Shown: positions 1 through 6,389 of the stretch, one piece after another
Numbering within the stretch: the first letter of the stretch is position 1
Layout of the letters: each line of letters starts with the position of its first letter
Source: Prevotellaceae bacterium UBA7028
Lineage (GTDB): Bacteria > Bacteroidota > Bacteroidia > Bacteroidales > Bacteroidaceae
Direction: 5' to 3'
Length of the DNA stretch: 11,526 nt
Assembly (NCBI GenBank): GCA_002494215.1
Contig: DLBF01000172.1
Coordinates: 1 to 11,526, forward strand
Notes under the pieces: model-generated
Told to the model about the DNA's origin: nothing
Database searches by the model: none
The model's input: only the letters and a program-made list of their open reading frames with translations
Made by a program: the position numbers and the translations under genes

Positions 1-48
1 AACGCATTCGTAATGCGTGGGTCAGGGGTTCGAGTCCCCTTATCGGCT
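1..48 (+). tRNA. tRNA-Thr (anticodon CGT), 5' part cut off by window start
   Basis: This is the 3' portion of a tRNA that reads the Thr codon ACG. The anticodon stem (2-6 with 14-18) is perfectly paired around a 7-base loop with anticodon CGT at 9-11. A 5-base variable region follows at 19-23. The T arm has a 5-bp stem (24-28 with 36-40) around the loop TTCGAGT. The 3' acceptor strand is 41-47, with T48 as discriminator. CCA is not encoded (the genome has CAA after T48), so it must be added after transcription. The D arm and the 5' acceptor strand lie outside the window. Confidence 0.95.
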
Positions 49-68
49 CAAAATAGGATAGTATTTGG

Positions 69-94
69 AGAGTTCTGCAAGGAACTCTTTTTTT
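69..94 (+). terminator. Rho-independent terminator after tRNA-Thr
   Basis: A perfect 7-bp stem (69-75 with 82-88) closes a 6-base loop and runs directly into seven T residues (88-94). It lies about 20 bases beyond the tRNA end and 29 bases before the next start codon. It should therefore end the tRNA transcript and insulate the serine hydrolase gene. No convincing TTTG / TAnnTTTG promoter is visible in the short gap before that gene. Confidence 0.85.
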
Positions 95-122
95 CTTACA
101 ATATGACTTTAAATATAATCTC

Positions 123-1379
123 ATGAACAGAATCCTGAATTGTTTCCCGTTGTTTATTCTTGTTGTTTTTCCTTTCTTTTGTCAGGCGCAGTCGCTGCAA
201 CGCGTTACTCCTGAGCAGGTAGGAATGAACTCACAACGACTACTCAAGGCAGATTCTGTTATTGAGGATGCTATCCATCAAGGACATATTCCAGGAGCAG
301 TATTGGCCGTTGTCCGTCATGGCAAGATGGCTTACCTCCGCGCTTATGGAAACCGTCAGGTATGGCCTGTAGATTGCCCTATGACAACAAATACTATCTT
401 CGATATGGCATCGTGTAGCAAGGCTATGTCCACAGCCATCTCTGCGCTCATCCTATGTGAGGAGGGCAAGTTCCGTATGCAGGATGCTGTTAACCTTTAT
501 ATCCCTGGTTTCGAAGACTGGCTGGATCCTTCTGGTGATAAGACCACCATACGCATTCATCACCTGCTTACTCACACTTCTGGACTGCCTGCCTATTTCT
601 CACCCTCTGCTGATCCTGTCCCCAATCCCGATGCTGCCATCGATCGTATCTCGCACATGCCACGTGGCTTCAAGCCAGGCACTGCTTTCCGTTATAGTTG
701 TCTCAACTTCATTGCCCTGCAACGCATTATCGAGACTGTCAGCGGGCTCTCGTTACGCGATTTCTCGCGCCAGCGTATCTTTGCGCCGTTGGGAATGAAC
801 CACACCGACTATATTCCCTGTGCCCCTGATGCCAATGGTGTTTGGCATAATACCGACCAACCATGCTGGTCACTACTGATGCCTCAGGGCGAGGATTGGC
901 GTAGTCTTGTTGCCCCTACCACCCATCAATCTGCCGACAGCGTTCTCTGTGGCATGGTTCACGACCCTTTGGCACGCATCATGAACGGAGGTATTAGTGG
1001 CAATGCTGGGCTCTTCAGTTCGGCTGAGGATATAGCCGTTCTCAGTGCCATGCTGCAGAATGAAGGCGTATGGGAGGGGAGGCGCATCATCAGCAGACAG
1101 GCAGCACGCCTCCTGCGTACTGTTCCTCGTTTTGCAGAACCTTTCGGACGAACGTATGGATGGGATAGTTATAGCGATTATGCCTCATGCTGTGGCGACC
1201 TTTTCTCTAGGCAGACCTACTGTCATACAGGCTTCACGGGCACAAGTATAGTCATAGACCCCGAACTGGATTGTAGTGTCATATTGCTCACCAATGCTGT
1301 TCATTCCAATGGGGGCGGTTCCGTTGTCCGTCTCCGCTCGGTTGTCAGCAACGTTGTAGCTTCTTCTATTCTTAATTGA
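123..1379 (+). CDS. Exported serine hydrolase, beta-lactamase/esterase (class C-like) family
   Basis: The 418-residue protein has a type I signal peptide with a hydrophobic core at about residues 8-20 and a likely cut after A22. The penicillin-binding/beta-lactamase fold is marked by the nucleophile motif S97-C-S-K100, a Y191-S-C motif where class C enzymes have Y-x-N, and H368-T-G in place of K-T-G. Other family signatures are LLTHTSGLP (148-156), NGGISGNAGLFS (288-299) and the C-terminal SVVRLRS stretch. The HTG motif points to esterase, DD-peptidase or peptide-hydrolase activity rather than antibiotic resistance, but the substrate cannot be read from sequence. The NAGLFS and SVVRLRS stretches recall domains fused to GH3 glucosaminidases in Bacteroidetes (from memory); this copy stands alone. 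The ATG at 123 is chosen because the signal peptide begins there. It is convergent with the C10 protease gene. Confidence 0.88.
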   Translation: MNRILNCFPLFILVVFPFFCQAQSLQRVTPEQVGMNSQRLLKADSVIEDAIHQGHIPGAVLAVVRHGKMAYLRAYGNRQVWPVDCPMTTNTIFDMASCSKAMSTAISALILCEEGKFRMQDAVNLYIPGFEDWLDPSGDKTTIRIHHLLTHTSGLPAYFSPSADPVPNPDAAIDRISHMPRGFKPGTAFRYSCLNFIALQRIIETVSGLSLRDFSRQRIFAPLGMNHTDYIPCAPDANGVWHNTDQPCWSLLMPQGEDWRSLVAPTTHQSADSVLCGMVHDPLARIMNGGISGNAGLFSSAEDIAVLSAMLQNEGVWEGRRIISRQAARLLRTVPRFAEPFGRTYGWDSYSDYASCCGDLFSRQTYCHTGFTGTSIVIDPELDCSVILLTNAVHSNGGGSVVRLRSVVSNVVASSILN

Positions 1380-1408
1380 TATGATAGTCGGTGCCCTTAG
1401 ATAGCCTC

Positions 1409-1450
1409 AAAAAAACAAGCCTGCATTCCATCAAGGAGTGCAGGCCTGTT
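1409..1450 (-). terminator. Terminator of the C10 protease gene, between convergent genes
   Basis: A 16-bp stem (1414-1429 with 1435-1450) contains one mismatch and one wobble pair and closes a 5-base loop. On the minus strand it is followed by a run of seven T (A run at 1409-1415 on the plus strand), so it best serves the protease gene, which ends at 1471. The plus-strand side has only a short T run, so termination of the serine hydrolase transcript here would be weaker but possible. Confidence 0.85.
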
Positions 1451-1470
1451 TGATTATAGAGAGTTCTGTT

Positions 1471-4400
1471 TTACTTTATAAAGACTTTCTTTCCGTTTAT
1501 AATGTAGAGACCTTTCTTCACTTTAGACATTTGGCCATTTGATATTCTTCTACCACTGAGGTCATAAACTTTGTTTGTTTTTTCTGTCTTTGTCACAGAT
1601 CCAGGATTAAGGATTGCAGTGGCATTCTCGCTGTCGTACAACTCTTCCTTCAGCACTTCCAGTTGTGGTAGCTCTATGACAGCGGGACTCTCCTCTGCAG
1701 GCTGCAGACTGGTGAAGTACGAGGTAAGGGGTGTGACAGTCTTCTTGACAGTGGTAAACTCGAAGGCAGTACCCTCGGCATTCAGCATATAAATATTGTT
1801 AACTGCCGTGGACAGGCTGAGACCATGGAACAGGAAGTTGGGAGAGGAGATAACCATCTTGTCATCGCCTGACTTGGAGAAAGTAACGTTAGTGGCACGG
1901 AACTCTATAGCGCGTCCTGCCATGGTAGAGTCTGCTGCTATGATGTAGGGTGTTGACCCTCTGAGTTCTGTGGCGGGAGTAAAGATAGCCTCGCCATTGG
2001 CACCCTGGGCAGAAAACTCGTAAATCCAGAAGTGCTTCAGACTGTCATCGAGGGCAACGGGGATGCTGTCAACATAAATGCTGTCAACACTGAAGGGTAG
2101 GGTCATGGCGTGCCAGCCTGTACCGTTCTCTGTCTGAGAGAAGGTGTAGGTAAAGGAGGCACTGTCAGCCTGGAAAGTAACGGGGATGAAGTAGGGCTTG
2201 TCATTGACCATCTTAATGTGTTTAGCCTGTTTGCCGACTACGAGATTACATGTATCCAGCGTGGCAGGGGGTGTCATACTCTCTTCAAAGGCATAGATGA
2301 CATTGGGGTTGGTCCTGTTGGGCATCATACGTGTGATTTTTGTGCTGCTACATGCCATAACACCGCAGATTGTAGAGGCGGTGGTCATGGTGGTGGTAAC
2401 AGCTTTGCCAGTAACGGTACCGTCGCTCTTCCAACTGAGTACGCCATCCTGCATTTGGCACTTATAATCCCAGATGCCGCCACCGCTGAGCGTTCCATCC
2501 TGATTACCATACATTGCCTTAAGATGACAGATATAGTCAGAACTGATATTTTCGAAATGAACATCCACGGTAACGGACTTGCCCTTGGGGATTTCAACGT
2601 TATACCTACTGGTTGAACTGCTTGAGGCTGTAGTGGCGCCTACCTTCTGTTTCCAAAGTTGAATCTTGACCATACCGTCGTAGTCTGTGTTGCCGTTGTT
2701 CTTGATGGTAGCTTTTACAAAGAGTTGCTTGCCATAGGCGATGTTGTTGGCACCATTGACTACGGAATAGCTGATGGCAAGGTTTGCCTTGGTGGCTTCG
2801 GCCTCGGTTATCACCTCCATGGTGCCCTGACCTATGACGTCATTGCCTTTCTTGTCCGAGCAGAACCACAGGTTGTATGTTCCAGTCTCCTCGGGAGTGT
2901 AGTAGAAAGAGAATTTAGCAGTCTCGCCCTTGCGGACACCAACGCGTGCCAGATTTTCGGTATAGACCTTACTGCTCGTCTTGCTTGCAAAGAGATAAAC
3001 ATCTTTATAGTACTCATCGGCATTGTTGCGGAAGGATACTACAATCTCCTGTTCCTTGCCTACAATACGAGTGCCGGGGAAGGTGATGGTATCTATACTG
3101 ATGTTGTAAACCGGTTCAACGAGACGCAGGGTGGTTTTGCCCTCGGCATCAACTACGGCCTCGATATACTGGTCGCGCATGTTATAGAGTGGCTTCCAGT
3201 CCTCGTTTGTTGTGGGCTTGCTAGCAGGGGAGAGTCGGTAGGTACCCTCGGGCAGTTTGCCAGCGAGAACGAAGCTCTTAGATTGTGAAGTTCCATCGGC
3301 TATGCCTGAGATGGTTTGTTTGTTGCCAACCAGAGCATAATTGCCATCTTCGTCGATTCTGATTATTCCGACATTGAATCTGCCAGAAGCACCTGTCTCA
3401 TTCTTAAATGTTGCCCTGGCCGTTGAGCCGCTGACGGCTACATCGCTGATGGTAAGATAAGTGTTGGCTTTGATATTATCAGGACGGCGCAAACCTATGA
3501 TTGCTGCCTGTCCTCTTGCATAACCGCAGCTACCAGAAGCAGCACCGATGCCGCTGTTATCTCCAGAGTTAAGTACTCCAATCAGGAACCAGCCGTTGCT
3601 GCTGCCGCCCCAGCCCCAGTTGACGTGGAAGAGTTGCTCGCCATCGAATCCGTCCAACACAAAGGCATGTCCGCCGCTAATCTTTGAGCCACTGAAAGGT
3701 ACAGGATAACCGGCAGCAATCTCGTTATATACCAGATCTTGCCACTCGTCTATGCTACACTCGTCACGACCGACTCTGTGTCCGCTGTCGTCAAAGCCGA
3801 AGTACTTAACGACATCGGGAGCATGCCATGTAGCGCCAGAAGAGGCGCCATATCCCATCTTGACGGCCTGCCCGCAATAGCGCATCAGGTTAGCTACCGC
3901 GGTATCTGCAGCATCGTGTTGGTGACTTTCGTTACAGCTATAGGTATCCTTCATGTGCTCCCAGTCAATCTTGGAACCACGGGGAACCTTGGGGAAAGTA
4001 ACGGTTTTCGTGGTTCCGTCTTTCAATGTGTATGTCTTGCTATAGGCGGGAATCTCCACTTTAATCTCGTTAGGATATTTGTGGAAGTTGATGACTTGTG
4101 CCCATGCTGTGGCGATACATCCTGTGGCAGGGCGTGCCTGTGTGCCATCCTCCTTGTAGTATTTCTCGATGGTCAGGTTATAGGGCATTCCCTGATTCCA
4201 GCGTGTGGTTAGAATCTCGGGGATACTGTGTTTGGTGTTGATGACCTTGCTGCGCCTTCTGAGAGCAGGGGAGCTGGGCTGCAGGTCATTGTCAATTACA
4301 TATTTGATTTCCTCTTCGTAGCCCTCAAGCCAGGCACGCATGTTGTCAGGAATCTTGTCGGGGTCGAAAGAGCCCTGCTCTACATATCCCAGAATAGGTT

Positions 4401-4659
4401 CCACACGGTCGTCACCAGAAACAATGACATAGCCTCCATTGTCTCCGGCATTGAAGACATAATAGTAAGCTTCTTCCTCTGCCTTTGCGGATGCCGTCTT
4501 ACGTGCAGCTCTGAAGGGTTTCTGCGTCGTGTTGATGTGTTTACCTTTGGTCATCATGTAGGACTGGGCTGTGTATAACGCGGTCTGCCGTCCAACAGGT
4601 TCGGCTGTAGCCATAAGGGTGCAGCAAAACATCAATAATGACAAGTTGAGTTTTTTCAT
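1471..4659 (-). CDS. Secreted C10 family cysteine protease (streptopain/interpain-like) with C-terminal sorting tail
   Basis: This 1062-residue preproenzyme carries a type I signal peptide (likely cut after A19 in ATA|E). A streptopain-type inhibitory propeptide spans about 25-135. The catalytic domain (about 140-392) has nucleophile Cys181 in ATGCIATAWAQV, catalytic His331 in GGHAF and the NWGWGG motif at 347-352. These match the Cys/His/Trp arrangement of SpeB and Prevotella interpain A. Beyond it come a small beta segment (about 398-515), two Ig/CARDB-like modules (about 517-617 and 624-715), a module of unknown role (about 785-1000), and a tail with VYDLSGRR (1031-1038), then KKGLYIINGKKV, typical of type IX secretion sorting signals. 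The product is probably secreted or surface-bound and activated by propeptide removal. SpeB itself is about 398 residues; the extra length is the accessory modules. No separate inhibitor gene lies beside it. The ATG at 4659 starts the signal peptide and has an A/T-rich leader. Confidence 0.93.
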   Translation of the reverse strand: MKKLNLSLLMFCCTLMATAEPVGRQTALYTAQSYMMTKGKHINTTQKPFRAARKTASAKAEEEAYYYVFNAGDNGGYVIVSGDDRVEPILGYVEQGSFDPDKIPDNMRAWLEGYEEEIKYVIDNDLQPSSPALRRRSKVINTKHSIPEILTTRWNQGMPYNLTIEKYYKEDGTQARPATGCIATAWAQVINFHKYPNEIKVEIPAYSKTYTLKDGTTKTVTFPKVPRGSKIDWEHMKDTYSCNESHQHDAADTAVANLMRYCGQAVKMGYGASSGATWHAPDVVKYFGFDDSGHRVGRDECSIDEWQDLVYNEIAAGYPVPFSGSKISGGHAFVLDGFDGEQLFHVNWGWGGSSNGWFLIGVLNSGDNSGIGAASGSCGYARGQAAIIGLRRPDNIKANTYLTISDVAVSGSTARATFKNETGASGRFNVGIIRIDEDGNYALVGNKQTISGIADGTSQSKSFVLAGKLPEGTYRLSPASKPTTNEDWKPLYNMRDQYIEAVVDAEGKTTLRLVEPVYNISIDTITFPGTRIVGKEQEIVVSFRNNADEYYKDVYLFASKTSSKVYTENLARVGVRKGETAKFSFYYTPEETGTYNLWFCSDKKGNDVIGQGTMEVITEAEATKANLAISYSVVNGANNIAYGKQLFVKATIKNNGNTDYDGMVKIQLWKQKVGATTASSSSTSRYNVEIPKGKSVTVDVHFENISSDYICHLKAMYGNQDGTLSGGGIWDYKCQMQDGVLSWKSDGTVTGKAVTTTMTTASTICGVMACSSTKITRMMPNRTNPNVIYAFEESMTPPATLDTCNLVVGKQAKHIKMVNDKPYFIPVTFQADSASFTYTFSQTENGTGWHAMTLPFSVDSIYVDSIPVALDDSLKHFWIYEFSAQGANGEAIFTPATELRGSTPYIIAADSTMAGRAIEFRATNVTFSKSGDDKMVISSPNFLFHGLSLSTAVNNIYMLNAEGTAFEFTTVKKTVTPLTSYFTSLQPAEESPAVIELPQLEVLKEELYDSENATAILNPGSVTKTEKTNKVYDLSGRRISNGQMSKVKKGLYIINGKKVFIK

Positions 4660-4701
4660 ATTGTTAGTATTTAAATAAAAGGTTTAACAAAGTTTTTATG
4701 T

Positions 4702-4764
4702 GGCTTGGAGAGTGTCGATTGACGGGATGTCAACCTGTTTGCATTATGCGGGAATCTCCTTACC
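4702..4764 (-). promoter_or_regulatory. Possible structured 5' leader of the C10 protease mRNA
   Basis: On the minus strand the leader can fold into an outer helix with GG/CC (4763-4764 with 4702-4703), a symmetric 3x3 internal loop, and GGAGA/TCTCC (4755-4759 with 4707-4711). Inside it sits the hairpin TTGAC/GTCAA (4719-4723 with 4729-4733) and a small GCATAATGC palindrome (4741-4749). The predicted transcript begins near 4776, so this lies in an untranslated leader of about 115 bases. No riboswitch class is recognised, and the helices are short, so the fold is tentative. Confidence 0.3.
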
Positions 4765-4780
4765 TTTGATTTTTCAGCTG

Positions 4781-4811
4781 CAAATTTACACTTTAGCGAG
4801 AATATAACAAA
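4781..4811 (-). promoter_or_regulatory. Bacteroidetes-type promoter of the C10 protease gene
   Basis: Read on the minus strand, a TTTG -33 element (4808-4811) and a TAAATTTG -7 element (4781-4788, fitting TAnnTTTG) are separated by exactly 19 bases. This is the arrangement of the primary sigma factor promoter in Bacteroides and relatives. Transcription would start near 4776, giving a leader of about 115 bases before the ATG. The region is A/T-rich and lies just beyond the efflux operon terminator, so the protease is probably transcribed on its own. Confidence 0.8.
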
Positions 4812-4863
4812 GAAAATTCTTCTTTTTTTTGAATGTGTGTAATTTACGCCCTTAGTGGAATGT

Positions 4864-4904
4864 AAAAAAAGGCGGAAACGTGTTTTTTGTCGTTTCCGCC
4901 CTTT
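4864..4904 (-). terminator. Terminator of the RND efflux operon
   Basis: A perfect 10-bp stem GGCGGAAACG/CGTTTCCGCC (4871-4880 with 4891-4900) encloses a 10-base loop. On the minus strand it is followed by seven T (A run 4864-4870). It lies about 30 bases after the stop codon of the outer-membrane gene and separates the operon from the protease gene promoter. Confidence 0.9.
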
Positions 4905-4931
4905 AAGGGAATCTATACCTTATTAATATAC

Positions 4932-6338
4932 TTATTCAGCACCACCTCCAAGGGCCTGATACAGGTCGATGGTGGAGTTTATAGCATCCATGCGATTCTT
5001 GATCTGGCTCATCTGGGCAGAGAGCAGTGAGTTCTGTGCTGTGATGACATTCAGATAATTGGCGCTGCTAAGAGCATAAAGCTTTTTGGTGGCATCGAGG
5101 GCTTTCTCCAGTGCCTCAACCTGCTTGGCTATGAGCTCCTTCTGATCCTCAGCACCCTTCAGCTCTACCATGGCAGTGTTCACTTCGTTGCCAGCAGCGA
5201 TAACGGCTTGTTTGAAATTGTTTGTGGCAACCTCAATCTCAGCCTTTGATATCTTGTACTGGGCACGAATCCTGCCATTCGAGAATATGGGCTGCGACAG
5301 GTTAGCTACCACATTTCCTATCATAATGCCAGGGTTGATAGCACCACCTCCAAGGGCATTGGTGAATTGCCCTGTCGAACTGATATTCAGCGAAGGATAG
5401 AACTGGCTGGCAGCAATATTCTTCTCGTAGAAAGCACTGGCCAGTTCCAGCTCAGCAGCTTTGACATCGGGGCGGCGTGAGAGAATGCTGATAGGAGCAC
5501 CTGTTGCCAGGATGGCAGGTGTTTGGAAAGTGGTGAGAGCACCACGGCTGATGTGGCCAGCTGTCTCACCCAGAATAGTTCCCAGAGAGTTCTCTACCAA
5601 CCTGATATTATCCTCTAAAGCCACAACGCTGGTGCAAATGCTGTAGTAGGTGGCTTCGATGCTAGATACAGCAGCTAAGTCAGCCTGACCAGCCTGCATG
5701 AGTTTCTTCTCCATGTCGAGGTATTTACCCCAGTTGTCGCGTGTAATCTGTGTAAGCTCCAACTGCTCATCCAAAGAAGAGAGGGTGTAGTACATAGATG
5801 CGATATTGGCAACCAATGCTGCCTGAACGGCCTGCTTCGCATTCTTGAGTTGCTCAACGTTCACCTCAGCCTTCTTCTTGGAGTTGCGCAGACTTCCCAA
5901 ACTACCGATCTGCCAACTCATGGTAGCAGGCAGGCTGTAGGTAGTGCTGGTGCTATAGTTGTTGCGATCGTAGGGATCCCATGGACGGCTTACGGTTCCG
6001 CTGGGGTTGAAGTAGATGTTGGGGAAGTAAGCCAGTTTGGCACACTTGAGGGCATACTGAACCTCCTGAATCTTAAGGTCAGCATTCTTCATATCCGTGT
6101 TGTTGGCCAAGCCTTTTTCGATGAGGGCCTGCAATTGTGGGTCGGTGAAGATTTCACGCCACTGGATATCACCCAGTCCTTTCTCCTCGCCGCTTTGAGC
6201 GTTGCCATAGATGCCGTCAGTCTTAATGTCGGCAGGACGCTGGTAGTTCTTATATAATGAACAGCTGCTCAGCAAAAGAGCCCCCACTAAACCTCCCCAA
6301 AGGGAGGCTTTTATGGAAATAATAGATTTTTTATTCAT
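4932..6338 (-). CDS. Outer-membrane efflux lipoprotein, TolC/OprM family
   Basis: This 468-residue protein is the exit duct of the tripartite pump encoded by the operon. It has a lipoprotein signal peptide with the lipobox L-S-S-C26, so the mature N-terminus is probably acylated and anchored in the outer membrane, as in OprM and CusC. Two homologous outer-membrane-efflux repeats follow (about 65-260 and 285-468), each a long alpha-helical hairpin with a beta-strand segment. The ILSRRPDVKAAE stretch (285-296) is a strong signature of the NodT/OprM type. Length is typical for the family (about 460-490). The gene lies 51 bases downstream of the pump gene and is closed by a strong terminator, so it is the last gene of the operon. 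The ATG at 6338 directly precedes the basic start of the signal peptide. Confidence 0.94.
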   Translation of the reverse strand: MNKKSIISIKASLWGGLVGALLLSSCSLYKNYQRPADIKTDGIYGNAQSGEEKGLGDIQWREIFTDPQLQALIEKGLANNTDMKNADLKIQEVQYALKCAKLAYFPNIYFNPSGTVSRPWDPYDRNNYSTSTTYSLPATMSWQIGSLGSLRNSKKKAEVNVEQLKNAKQAVQAALVANIASMYYTLSSLDEQLELTQITRDNWGKYLDMEKKLMQAGQADLAAVSSIEATYYSICTSVVALEDNIRLVENSLGTILGETAGHISRGALTTFQTPAILATGAPISILSRRPDVKAAELELASAFYEKNIAASQFYPSLNISSTGQFTNALGGGAINPGIMIGNVVANLSQPIFSNGRIRAQYKISKAEIEVATNNFKQAVIAAGNEVNTAMVELKGAEDQKELIAKQVEALEKALDATKKLYALSSANYLNVITAQNSLLSAQMSQIKNRMDAINSTIDLYQALGGGAE

Positions 6339-6389
6339 ATTTGAACGTTATTTTCGTTATTTCGTTTTGCCGCTTTCGTTATTACAACA
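6339..6389 (-). repeat. Intra-operon spacer with AATAACGAA-like short repeats
   Basis: The 51-base gap between the pump stop codon and the outer-membrane protein start holds repeated versions of a 9-base unit. On the plus strand, TTCGTTATT occurs at 6353-6361 and 6375-6383, and AACGTTATT at 6344-6352, with a shortened CGTTTT copy between them. On the coding strand the spacer is purine-rich and lacks a Shine-Dalgarno motif, as is usual for Bacteroidetes translation starts. Confidence 0.55.

Noticed and set aside
1..48. tRNA-Thr 3' end as an attachment site for an integrated element
   Set aside because: No second copy of the tRNA 3' end was seen in the window, there is no integrase, and the neighbouring genes look like ordinary chromosomal genes.
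123..1379. Serine hydrolase as an antibiotic-resistance beta-lactamase
   Set aside because: It has HTG instead of KTG and YSC instead of Y-x-N, and resembles esterase or peptidase-type relatives, so a resistance role is not supported.
2110..3288. Long plus-strand frames (168 and 209 codons) opposite the C10 protease
   Set aside because: The minus-strand protein is continuous and has conserved domains. The plus-strand frames resemble no family I know and reflect codon bias of the opposite strand.
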